From the NCBI RefSeq assembly GCF_036248275.1, contig NZ_CP109181.1, positions 2,542,001 through 2,606,000 on the forward strand: 64,000 bases of DNA, in the 5' to 3' direction. Positions 54,173 through 61,462 of this stretch are shown piece by piece; the stretch's first letter is position 1, and the number at the start of each line of letters is the position of its first letter. The notes below the pieces were generated by a model. The model made no database searches. It was not told the DNA's origin and saw nothing but the letters and a program-made list of their open reading frames with translations. The stretch comes from Streptomyces sp. NBC_01716. Lineage in GTDB: Bacteria > Actinomycetota > Actinomycetes > Streptomycetales > Streptomycetaceae. The position numbers were made by a program, and so were the translations under genes.

Positions 54173-54501
54173 ATGACGTCCGCCAACTCCTGGAGCAGCC
54201 GGCGCTTGGGGCGGGCGCCGACCATCGACTTCACGGGTTCGCCGGCCCGGAACACGAGCAGGGTCGGCATCGCGAGGACGCCGTACCGGTTCATTGTCTC
54301 GGGGTTCGTGTCCACGTCCAGCTGGACGACCTTGAGCCGCGCGGCCTCCTCCCGGGCCACGGCGCTGAGCACCGGCGCGAGCTGCCGGCAGGGCGGGCAC
54401 CAGTCCGCGGTGAACTCCACCAGCACGGGAAGACCGGCGTTCAGCACCTCACGTTCGAAGCTGTCGTCCGTCACCACGGGGACGCCCTCGGCCTGGATCA
54501 T
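54169..54501 (-). CDS. Thioredoxin
   Basis: 110-residue cytosolic thioredoxin, thiol-disulfide reductant. The active site is TADWCPPCRQ with Cys35 and Cys38; the cis-Pro loop is VLAMPTLLVF. ATG 54501 has AAGGAG upstream and overlaps the MerR stop (ATGA). Co-transcribed with the MerR regulator, so its level probably follows a redox or metal signal. The stop codon belongs to the repeat element's CTAG end. Confidence 0.95.
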   Translation of the reverse strand: MIQAEGVPVVTDDSFEREVLNAGLPVLVEFTADWCPPCRQLAPVLSAVAREEAARLKVVQLDVDTNPETMNRYGVLAMPTLLVFRAGEPVKSMVGARPKRRLLQELADVI

Positions 54502-54923
54502 GTGTCTTCTCCTTCTCGGGGTGAGTGGATCGCCAGCTCGCACAGCGGCTCGGCGGAGGCGGCCAGCCCTTGCGCCGCCTCGGCCTGCGCGAGCTGCTCG
54601 CCGACCTGGGCACGTATGGAACCGAGCCGCCCGATCAACGCGTCCAGCTCGGCGAGCTTGCCGCGGTACACGTCGAGCGAGGCGGGACACGAGTCCCCGG
54701 CCGGATGCCCGGCCCGCAGACACTCGACGAACGGCCGCGTCTCCTCCAGCTCGAACCCGAAGTCCTGCAGGGTCCGGATCTGCTGGATCAGCCGCAGATC
54801 GCCCTCGTCATAGGTGCGGTACCCGTTCCCCGCCCGCCGTGCGGGCAGCAGCCCGCGGGACTCGTAGTAACGCAGAGCCCGGGTACTGGTCCCGGCCCGC
54901 TCCGCCAGCTCGCCGATGCGCAT
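54498..54923 (-). CDS. MerR-family regulator
   Basis: 141 residues with the N-terminal MerR helix-turn-helix (RIGELAERAGTSTRALRYYESRGLLPARRAGNGYRTY), a coiled-coil dimer helix, and two Cys (68 and 79) at the place where metal- or thiol-sensing MerR proteins bind their signal. ATG 54923 is chosen at the domain start. It is followed by thioredoxin with an ATGA overlap, and a perfect palindrome upstream suggests autoregulation. Confidence 0.94.
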   Translation of the reverse strand: MRIGELAERAGTSTRALRYYESRGLLPARRAGNGYRTYDEGDLRLIQQIRTLQDFGFELEETRPFVECLRAGHPAGDSCPASLDVYRGKLAELDALIGRLGSIRAQVGEQLAQAEAAQGLAASAEPLCELAIHSPREGEDT

Positions 54924-54938
54924 GTCCACGACGGTAAT

Positions 54939-54958
54939 CCTTGACGCGGGCGTCAAGG
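54939..54958 (-). promoter_or_regulatory. MerR-type operator/promoter of the merR-thioredoxin operon
   Basis: CCTTGACGCGGGCGTCAAGG is a 20-base near-perfect palindrome (9-base arms) 16 bases upstream of the MerR start. It contains a TTGAC -35-like hexamer and is followed by GATTACC, a plausible -10. MerR proteins bind such dyads between -35 and -10. Confidence 0.65.
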
Positions 54959-54989
54959 CAACGACCGTGTTCGCAGGCCGCGTGCGGGG

Positions 54990-55388
54990 TCACGGTGCCT
55001 CCGCCGTCGCGAGCGCGTGCCGGATCGCGGCCAGCGCGTCCTCGTCGGTGGCGCCGAGCAGCCGCGCGGCGGCCGCGAAGTCACGGGCGTGCCCGGCGAG
55101 CGTGGCCCTGACGTCGCCGTCCGCCGCGCCTGGGGCACTCGCGGCCACCCGCGTACCGGAACCACGTCTGCCGTGCACGAGCCCCGCCGATTCCAGCGCG
55201 CGGTAGGCGCGGACGACGGTGTTGTTGGCGAGTCCGAGGTCGGAGGCGAGTTGCCGTACGGGGGGCAGCCGGTCGCCCTCGCGCAGGCGCCCCACCGAGA
55301 TCAGATCCGCGAGCTGCGCCCTGATCTGCTCGAACGGCGGGACGGGTGCGCCGGAATCGACCCGGATGCTGAGCCCGCCGACGGTCAT
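54990..55388 (-). CDS. GntR-family regulator (YtrA-like)
   Basis: 132 residues: winged helix (PFEQIRAQLADLISVGRLREGDRLPPVRQLASDLGLANNTVVRAYRALESAGLVHGRRGSGT) and a short C-terminal tail, the YtrA subfamily layout. Such regulators repress a neighbouring transporter or membrane protein operon. It starts in the stop of the membrane protein gene (ATGA) with GAGGAGAGG upstream, so it probably controls that operon. Confidence 0.94.
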   Translation of the reverse strand: MTVGGLSIRVDSGAPVPPFEQIRAQLADLISVGRLREGDRLPPVRQLASDLGLANNTVVRAYRALESAGLVHGRRGSGTRVAASAPGAADGDVRATLAGHARDFAAAARLLGATDEDALAAIRHALATAEAP

Positions 55389-56143
55389 GGCCTCTCCTCG
55401 ATGTGGGCGCGCGGGACGAGCAGTGCGACGAGGCACCAGCCGGCCGACACGGCCGAGACGAACGCGACCGACGCCAGGCCCAGCGCGCCCAGGTCGGTGG
55501 CCCGCCCGCCGCACGGAAGCGTGTGCACGGCCACGGCCATGGTCGACGATACGGCGAAGAGCGGCGCGGCCACCAAGACGCCCCAGGCCCCGACGGTCAC
55601 CCGCGCCCTGACCCGCCGCCGCGCGTCGTCTCCCGCCCGCGCGGTGACGCGCCGCAGGGTCAGCGCGCAGACGACGCTCCCGCCACCGAGCCCACCCAGA
55701 ACGGGCCACGCGTAGTACGGCCCCGGCCAGGGACCGATGACATACGTGCGCCCCTGACAGCTCCCGGCCAGCGCCCGCCCCACCCGCCCCGCCTCGTCGG
55801 CGGACGCGGTGGCGACGGAGACGGCCAGCAGGATCACCAGAAGCACGGCCTGCACACCGAGGGACCCGGCGAGCGCACGGGGCACCTGATCCCGTACCCG
55901 CCGCCGCACCACTCCCGCCTCCCGCACACCGCGCCGCCGGGGATGCGCGACGAGATCGGCGAGCAGCACACCGGCGACGGAGCAGAGCCCGAAGACCGGG
56001 ATGGCGTGCAGAAGATCGACGTCCGGCTCGGGGCTGAAGGTGACGACCTGACTGATCCCGACCCCGACGACCGGCCCGGCCCACCGGAGGGGCGCGTCGA
56101 CCCGGTCCCGCCAACTCCTCACCGGATCAAGAGAATTGGGCAT
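55385..56143 (-). CDS. Multi-pass membrane protein next to GntR regulator
   Basis: 252 residues with about six hydrophobic segments (including AGPVVGVGISQVVTF, VQAVLLVILLAVSVATA, GVLVAAPLFAVSSTMAVAV, VAFVSAVSAGWCLVALLV). No family motif recognised. First gene of the operon with the GntR regulator. Probable function: target of that regulator in envelope stress or transport. Confidence 0.8.
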   Translation of the reverse strand: MPNSLDPVRSWRDRVDAPLRWAGPVVGVGISQVVTFSPEPDVDLLHAIPVFGLCSVAGVLLADLVAHPRRRGVREAGVVRRRVRDQVPRALAGSLGVQAVLLVILLAVSVATASADEAGRVGRALAGSCQGRTYVIGPWPGPYYAWPVLGGLGGGSVVCALTLRRVTARAGDDARRRVRARVTVGAWGVLVAAPLFAVSSTMAVAVHTLPCGGRATDLGALGLASVAFVSAVSAGWCLVALLVPRAHIEERP

Positions 56144-56180
56144 GCGGGCTCCTCTCCCCGAGGCGTCGTAAAGTGTGTCA

Positions 56181-56234
56181 TCTCATTGAGACAATCTGCC
56201 GATGCGAGGCGACTGTGTCAAGCAGTTGATACAC
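56181..56234. promoter_or_regulatory. Two dyads in the divergent promoter of the GntR operon
   Basis: TCTCATTGAGA (56181-56191) is a perfect palindrome, and GTGTCAAGCAGTTGATACAC (56215-56234) is a nearly symmetric 20-mer. Both lie between the membrane protein gene and the plus-strand small protein gene. Good candidates for the GntR operator and one promoter. Confidence 0.45.
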
Positions 56235-56337
56235 CTGGCGAGTGGCGCGAAACCGACCACCTTGATTGCTCTCCGTAATCGAATGAACGTAAAATGTGGT
56301 GCGCCAGCACTCTCGACCACATCGCGTGGAGGTAGGC

Positions 56338-56496
56338 ATGGCCCGCGCCTGGGAAGCGGATCCGTCTGCCTCATTCGAGCGGCGACTCGGCAAGTCGCCG
56401 GTCGAACTGGGGAATTCGGACGGAAATGACGAGCGTCTGGTCATCATTCCCGGAAGCACTTTGAGTGCCGCGAAGGCGGACATCTCCGATGCCTGA
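56338..56496 (+). CDS. Small hypothetical protein upstream of DUF6879 gene
   Basis: 52 residues with ATG 56338 and an excellent TGGAGG ribosome site 6 bases upstream. Sequence MARAWEADPSASFERRLG...IIPGSTLSAAKADISDA; no family recognised. Its stop overlaps the next start by 8 bases, so the two are coupled. In streptomycetes DUF6879 genes are often linked with XRE/DUF397-type small genes; this one does not look like DUF397. Confidence 0.65.
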   Translation: MARAWEADPSASFERRLGKSPVELGNSDGNDERLVIIPGSTLSAAKADISDA

Positions 56497-57118
56497 GGTG
56501 TGTGCGCCCGTTCTCCTGCCGGAGCGGGGTGAGCGACTCGTCCGGGAGGCGTACCGAGAAGACGTCCGCGAGCGCAGCGCCGTACTCCGTGACGCGGACT
56601 CCTGGAAGCTGGAGCGCCGCCAGCACTTCGAGGAGCAGGGCAGTCCGAGCCGTGACGCCCTTCGGCGCGGTGACTGGGAGGAGTCCCTGCGGCTCATGGC
56701 AGAACGCGGCGACACTCTCGCGGCCGCCGCCCGGAAGGACGAACGCCAGGGGCACGTGTTTCACCGCGTTCGCCTGGTCGAAGAGCCGCCGACCCCTTAT
56801 CTCCAGTGGGAATTGCACTCGCTTCGGCAACAGGCCCGATTCGGCACGCGCGTACGTGTCGTGAGCGCCGAATCCGTGGCCGCGGTCGAGCGGTCACAGC
56901 CACTGCCGGAGCTCGTGGTGCTGGGCGGCCGGACCCTCTTCAACGTCCTCTATTCCGAGGCTGGACATCCACAGGGGGCGATCCGCTTCACGGAGCCCGA
57001 CGTCGTGGCCGAATGGGAGCACTACATCAAGTCGCTCTACGAGTCGGGCGAGGAGATCGCGTCGTACTTCGAACGGGTCGTGGCCCGTCTCCCCGCCCCG
57101 ACGAGTCTGCCGGAGTAG
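56489..57118 (+). CDS. DUF6879 family protein
   Basis: 209 residues, soluble. C-terminal half matches the DUF6879 pattern: ARFGTRVRVVSAESVAAVERSQPLPELVVLGGRTLFNVLYSEAGHPQGA...EWEHYIKSLYESGEEIASYF. Function unknown; such genes accompany XRE regulators in many streptomycete loci. ATG 56489 is favoured by coupling; GTG 56465 is an alternative. The same frame stays open for 72 codons after the TAG stop (see next entry). Confidence 0.82.
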   Translation: MPEVCAPVLLPERGERLVREAYREDVRERSAVLRDADSWKLERRQHFEEQGSPSRDALRRGDWEESLRLMAERGDTLAAAARKDERQGHVFHRVRLVEEPPTPYLQWELHSLRQQARFGTRVRVVSAESVAAVERSQPLPELVVLGGRTLFNVLYSEAGHPQGAIRFTEPDVVAEWEHYIKSLYESGEEIASYFERVVARLPAPTSLPE

Positions 57119-57337
57119 ACGATCAGCCAGAACGGTGACGACGAGAGACGCCCCGCCGGGTCGGCGAACGACCTGTCGGGGTCCTCGCGTGACGCGCTGG
57201 ACGGGGCCGTCGTGGCCGACGATCCGGGGGCCGCCGCCGGGCACTGGGCCGGTGCGTTGGAGCTGGTCCGGGGGTACGACGATCCGCGCGCCGGCGCCAC
57301 TCGTGAGCGCATCGCGGCCTCGCTCGGGCGGGCCTGA
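57119..57337 (+). pseudogene. In-frame TPR-like remnant after the DUF6879 stop
   Basis: Directly after the TAG of the DUF6879 gene the same frame reads 72 more codons with coding-like composition, ending AGALELVRGYDDPRAGATRER. This resembles the tail of TPR regions in AfsR- or XRE-type regulators. There is no ATG start or ribosome site; the first in-frame GTG would give only 41 residues. It could be a leftover of a deleted regulator gene or a readthrough extension. Confidence 0.4.
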
Positions 57338-57339
57338 CC

Positions 57340-58140
57340 TCACTCCCGGAGCCAGAACCCCGAGCGCTCCACCCAGAGGTCCAGCAGGCGTGCGTCGCCG
57401 GTGATCTCGATGGGGGCCGGCTTCGCGGAGCGGCGGGCGTACAGGAGAAGGAGCAGGTCGGGCAGGGGGGCGCGGACCGTGACCGCCGCGGTCCCGGGGG
57501 CGGGGCCGTCCGCGCGGTGGCAGACGACCGTGTCCCCCGTGAGGTCGACCAGCCAGCCCGGTGCCGCGCCCGGTCCGCGGAAGTGCAGGGTGCGGCCGGG
57601 GCCGAGCAGCGGGGGGACTCCGGGGCGGGGCTCGATGACCTCGGGGACGGTGCCGAAGCCCATCCACTCGTCGATGCCGTCGACGGCGACGTCGTCGTCG
57701 ACCGTGAACTCCGCCCCGACGGCCCAGCTCGCGTCCGCGCGGTGAACCACGGCCTCGAAGAGCATGCGGCGCGCCCAGAACGCCGTCGTTCCGCCCGGCC
57801 CCGGCGTCCATACCCGCGCCGCCGGTCCGGCGGCGCGCAGCGCGTCCGCCAGGCCCGCCGCGCCCTCGGCGACCCACGCGTCCATCGCCTCGGGGTCGGC
57901 GTCAGCGTAGGCGGAGACGTCGTTGACCAGGTCTTCCGGTACGGGTCCCGTCGCGCGGGTGCGTACGACCGACTCGGCCCAGTGGTGGGTACCGCCGACG
58001 TGCCGCAGCAGTTGGCCGAGAGTCCAGCCGGGGCAGGTGGGCACGGGGACCGTCATGTCCGCGCCTTCGACGCAGGACCGCAACAGGCAGGTCTGCGTGG
58101 CGAGTTCGGCGCGGTGACGGTCGTAGCTCAGCCCACTCAT
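57340..58140 (-). CDS. Maleylpyruvate isomerase-like mycothiol-dependent enzyme
   Basis: 266 residues. The N-terminal DinB-like helical bundle (VPTCPGWTLGQLLRHVGGTHHWAE) holds the metal-binding His/Asp/Glu positions, and the C-terminal domain (VDLTGDTVVCHRADGPAPGTAAVTVRAPLPDLLLLLYAR) is the MDMPI_C type. Members use mycothiol as thiol cofactor in detoxification or isomerisation. ATG 58140 has no strong ribosome site. The reaction here is unknown. Confidence 0.9.
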   Translation of the reverse strand: MSGLSYDRHRAELATQTCLLRSCVEGADMTVPVPTCPGWTLGQLLRHVGGTHHWAESVVRTRATGPVPEDLVNDVSAYADADPEAMDAWVAEGAAGLADALRAAGPAARVWTPGPGGTTAFWARRMLFEAVVHRADASWAVGAEFTVDDDVAVDGIDEWMGFGTVPEVIEPRPGVPPLLGPGRTLHFRGPGAAPGWLVDLTGDTVVCHRADGPAPGTAAVTVRAPLPDLLLLLYARRSAKPAPIEITGDARLLDLWVERSGFWLRE

Positions 58141-58235
58141 GGTGGCAGCGTAGTCCGGCGTCCGGCACCCGCCGCGCGAGAAGTTGAGTGAAGATGGCCT
58201 CGGAGTCGTACAACTGCGCATAGTCGGGAGGCCTG

Positions 58236-58583
58236 ATGAACGAGAACGGAGACGTGGCGCTGCCCGTCGACCTCGTGACCATCTCCCGCACCGTCGCGCA
58301 CGCGCTCGTCCCCAGGGCGGAGCTCCCCGAACGGTCCTGGGTGGACGCGACGACGGGGCAACTCCTCGGGCAGTTGAGCCTGTTGCTGCTGGAGGACCTC
58401 GGTGACACGGACCCGGCGCCGGTGCGGGATCTGCACCGGATCGCGTACCGGCTGCTCGACCGGAACGGGCGGCCGGACCCCCGCACACCGCCGCTGCACG
58501 CGTACGAGTACATGCGCACGCTCGCCACCGTCACCCACTCCGTCGCGGCGCTCTACACCCGCCGGTGGGGCGGCGGGCGCTGA
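58236..58583 (+). CDS. Small conserved streptomycete protein (possibly DUF6415-like)
   Basis: 115 residues, soluble, mostly helical: ISRTVAHALVPRAELPERSWVDATTGQLLGQLSLLLLEDLG. The layout recalls DUF6415 proteins, but I am not certain. ATG 58236 has GGGAGG upstream. Divergent from the maleylpyruvate isomerase-like gene. Confidence 0.65.
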   Translation: MNENGDVALPVDLVTISRTVAHALVPRAELPERSWVDATTGQLLGQLSLLLLEDLGDTDPAPVRDLHRIAYRLLDRNGRPDPRTPPLHAYEYMRTLATVTHSVAALYTRRWGGGR

Positions 58584-58617
58584 TCCGGGGCTTCAGGAAT
58601 TCAACGCGCCGAGGTCA

Positions 58618-58646
58618 TTGACGGGCCATCGGGGTTCATCTAAACA
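58618..58646 (+). promoter_or_regulatory. Promoter of the GH16 glucanase gene
   Basis: TTGACG (58618-58623), 17-base spacer, TAAACA (58641-58646). A vegetative-type promoter just upstream of a LacI-type operator. Confidence 0.5.
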
Positions 58647-58653
58647 ACAGTGG

Positions 58654-58667
58654 TGAGAGCGCTCTCA
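58654..58667. promoter_or_regulatory. LacI/CebR-type operator before the GH16 gene
   Basis: TGAGAGCGCTCTCA, a perfect 14-base palindrome close to the TGGGAGCGCTCCCA consensus of CebR-like regulators in Streptomyces. It lies 8 bases after the -10 box, so a bound repressor would block transcription until an oligosaccharide is sensed. No LacI gene is in the window. Confidence 0.75.
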
Positions 58668-58734
58668 ACTCCCGCTCCCGCCCCCGCAGAAGCAGCCGGA
58701 CCCATCTCGGCACCATCCGCACCGGAGGTGTTCC

Positions 58735-60225
58735 TTGAGAACGAGCCGCACCGGAAGCAGACCTCGCACATCGCGCGCCCCCCGCACCCCCCTCCTCGCC
58801 GCCTTCCTCGCCATGTCCGTCGCCGTCGCCGGTTTCGTCGGTCTCACGACCGCCGGTACCGCGCGGGGCGACGTACCGCCCGCGCCCGGCTGGAACCTTC
58901 AGTGGAGCGACGACTTCAACGGCGGGAACGGCGCCCCGCCGTCCGCCGCCGACTGGCAGGTCGACACCGGACACGGTTACCCCGGCGGTCCCGGCAACTG
59001 GGGCACCGGCGAGATCCAGAACTACACCGCCAGCGCCGAGAATCTGAGCCTCGACGGCAACGGGAATCTGAAGATCACCCCGCTCAGGGACGGCGCGGGC
59101 AACTGGACCTCCGCCCGCGTCGAGACCAAGCGCGCCGACTTCAAGGCACCGGCCGGCGGCACCCTGCGTATCGAGGGCCGGATTCAGATGCCGAACGTGA
59201 CCGGCGCCGCCGCCGCCGGTTACTGGCCCGCCTTCTGGGCGCTGGGCGCGCCCTACCGGGGCAACTACTGGAACTGGCCCGCCATCGGCGAGTTCGACAT
59301 CATGGAGAACGTCAACGGGATCAACTCGGTCTGGGCGGTGCTGCACTGCGGCGTCAACCCGGGCGGCCCCTGCAACGAGACCACCGGACTCGGCGCCAAC
59401 CGCGCCTGCCCCGGCACGAGTTGCCAGTCGGCCTTCCATACGTACCGCTTCGAGTGGGACCGCTCCAGCTCGCCCAACGCCCTGCGCTGGTACGTGGACG
59501 ACCAGCTCTACCACACGGTCACCCAGAACCAGTTGGACGCGACGACCTGGGCCAACATGACCGAGCACGCGGGGTACTTCATCCTGCTCAACGTCGCGAT
59601 CGGCGGCGCGTTCCCCGACGCGCTCGGCGGGCCGACGCCGACACCGGCCACCGTGCCGGGGCGGCCGATGCTGGTCGACTACGTGGGCGTCTGGACCCGT
59701 GGCGGCTCCGGCCCGACGGATCCGCCGACCGATCCCCCGACCGACCCGCCCTCCGGCTCCTCACAGCTCTACGCCCGCGGCGGCGGCGGTCTCGGCGACG
59801 CCGCGGCGTCCGGCGCGAACGCCACGCTCACCTCGGCGGGCGGCGCCAACCGTGACGGTACGCCGACCAATCCGCAGGTCTTCACCTCCGGCGGGATCAC
59901 CCGCGCCTACAACGGCGGGGCGACCGAGTTCGACCTCCTCGTCGACGCCGGTACGACGGTGGCCAACGGCCAGCAGGTCAGGGTGAGTTACGACCGTACG
60001 GGGGACGGCAGCTGGGACCGTACGGAGACGTACCACTACTTCGCGACGGACCCCGCACCCGGCTTCGAGCACTACACACAGGCCAGAGGCCTGAAGGCGT
60101 CGACGGGTTCGCACGGCGACCTGGTCAACGGCAAGGTGCGGATCGAGGTCTGGAACGCCATCGGCAACGGGGCCAGCACGCTGGGCATCGGCAACCAGTC
60201 GGTGGTCCGCATCCCGTACGGCTGA
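58735..60225 (+). CDS. Secreted GH16 beta-1,3-glucanase with C-terminal carbohydrate-binding domain
   Basis: 496 residues. Signal peptide (about 1-45), then a GH16 jelly roll with the catalytic GEFDIMENVNG (Glu186 nucleophile, Asp188, Glu191 acid/base) and WPAFWALG. A Pro/Thr linker (PTDPPTDPPTDPP, about 330-343) leads to a CBM56-like domain that binds beta-1,3-glucan. It likely degrades fungal or plant glucan. The start is TTG 58735, with GGAGGTG 6 bases upstream; no ATG or GTG would keep the signal peptide. Confidence 0.94.
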   Translation: MRTSRTGSRPRTSRAPRTPLLAAFLAMSVAVAGFVGLTTAGTARGDVPPAPGWNLQWSDDFNGGNGAPPSAADWQVDTGHGYPGGPGNWGTGEIQNYTASAENLSLDGNGNLKITPLRDGAGNWTSARVETKRADFKAPAGGTLRIEGRIQMPNVTGAAAAGYWPAFWALGAPYRGNYWNWPAIGEFDIMENVNGINSVWAVLHCGVNPGGPCNETTGLGANRACPGTSCQSAFHTYRFEWDRSSSPNALRWYVDDQLYHTVTQNQLDATTWANMTEHAGYFILLNVAIGGAFPDALGGPTPTPATVPGRPMLVDYVGVWTRGGSGPTDPPTDPPTDPPSGSSQLYARGGGGLGDAAASGANATLTSAGGANRDGTPTNPQVFTSGGITRAYNGGATEFDLLVDAGTTVANGQQVRVSYDRTGDGSWDRTETYHYFATDPAPGFEHYTQARGLKASTGSHGDLVNGKVRIEVWNAIGNGASTLGIGNQSVVRIPYG

Positions 60226-60265
60226 CCGGCGCGGCACCCCCATCGCACCCCCCTGGCACCCGACT

Positions 60266-60294
60266 CGGGCCCCACAGAAGCCCTGTGGGGCCCG
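60266..60294. terminator. Bidirectional terminator after the GH16 gene
   Basis: CGGGCCCCACAG-AAGCC-CTGTGGGGCCCG, a perfect 12-base stem between convergent genes. Confidence 0.8.
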
Positions 60295-60304
60295 CAGCCC
60301 GCGG

Positions 60305-61462
60305 TCAGCTCTCCCCGAACGGCCACCGGCGGCCCACCGCGACGTGCAGGATGATCGACAGACCGAGCGCGTTGAGTGCCGTGTGCCCCACCCACTCCTG
60401 GCTGGTGGGCCTCGTCCAGTCCAGGGTGTCGGCGTAGGCGGTCAGCGCCGCGTACTGGGCCGCCCCCAGGACCAGCGAGGCCCCCAGCGTCGCCAAGCGC
60501 TCCTGCCCCGGGCTCAGATGGGGACGGAACGCGCCCTCGAAGAGCATGCCGACGGTCAGCCCCGCGGCGACGAAGCACCCGGCCCCGGCGTTGACGGTGG
60601 CCGGGCTGACGTCGCCGGGACCGTGGATGAGTACGTACGTCAGCAGCGTCCCCCCGATCACCACGATGTTCGCCGGCACGATGCGCGACCACCTGCGCCG
60701 GGGCTCGGCGAAGGGCCACCCCCGCCAGACGACGAAGAACCAGACCTGCCAGGCGCCGATCAGCACCAGTACCGCGCCGAGTTCCTCGCCGGGCACCGGA
60801 CCGCTCGCGCTGGTGAGACCCGATCCCGGGGGTGCCCGGAAGTCCACGGCCACGGCGTACAGGATGATCGCCACGCCCCACGACACCACCAGGGCCGCGA
60901 TCCCCGCCCAGATGCGCGGCAGCCGGCGCAGCGGCCGGCCTTCGCAGACGAGGGTCAGCTGGAGCATCGCCACGAACGCGGCGCCGGCGAGCGGCAGGGA
61001 GGCCGGGTACAGCGCGGCGTGGCCGGGTCCTGGGGTCGGGTCGAAGATGCCGTCGAAGTCGAGACGGCCGATGAAGACCTGGCCCGCCATGGCCAGGAGG
61101 ACGGCGGCGGCGGCGATGAAGACGGTGTCGGTCAGCCCCGACCAGCCGGGACGCAGGCGCGAGCCCGGCCAGTCCTCCCACCAGAACGCCACCATGGCCA
61201 CCGCGGGCAGGGCGAAGGTGATCAGCGGCCCGAACAGGGTCACCGAGTCCGCGGCGCCGCCCCCGCCGAACGCGAACAGCACCGCGACGGGGACGACGAA
61301 CAGCAGACCGGCCAGCCCCAGGCCCGGCTGCCGCTCCAGACGCCGCCGCTCGGCCCGCAGGAATCCGGCGCCGTGCAGCCGCGTCGGGGTGCTGATGAGC
61401 GGCCGGTCCGGCAACGCGTCGCCGCCGCGTCGCCGGTCCCCCGGGGCCGGCGGTGCCGTCAT
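60305..61462 (-). CDS. Multi-pass membrane protein co-transcribed with a molybdenum hydroxylase
   Basis: 385 residues with about ten hydrophobic segments, including LGLAGLLFVVPVAVLFAFGG, WSGLTDTVFIAAAAVLLAMAG and LVLIGAWQVWFFVVWRGWPF. No family recognised from motifs. It starts in the stop of the xanthine dehydrogenase-like gene (ATGA), so it is the last gene of that operon. It may anchor or assist the enzyme complex, but this is a guess from position. Confidence 0.78.
   Translation of the reverse strand: MTAPPAPGDRRRGGDALPDRPLISTPTRLHGAGFLRAERRRLERQPGLGLAGLLFVVPVAVLFAFGGGGAADSVTLFGPLITFALPAVAMVAFWWEDWPGSRLRPGWSGLTDTVFIAAAAVLLAMAGQVFIGRLDFDGIFDPTPGPGHAALYPASLPLAGAAFVAMLQLTLVCEGRPLRRLPRIWAGIAALVVSWGVAIILYAVAVDFRAPPGSGLTSASGPVPGEELGAVLVLIGAWQVWFFVVWRGWPFAEPRRRWSRIVPANIVVIGGTLLTYVLIHGPGDVSPATVNAGAGCFVAAGLTVGMLFEGAFRPHLSPGQERLATLGASLVLGAAQYAALTAYADTLDWTRPTSQEWVGHTALNALGLSIILHVAVGRRWPFGES

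Noticed and set aside
57340..58488. 382-residue version of the maleylpyruvate isomerase-like protein
   Set aside because: The extra N-terminus is Arg/Pro-rich antisense sequence of the 58236 gene; the family starts at ATG 58140.
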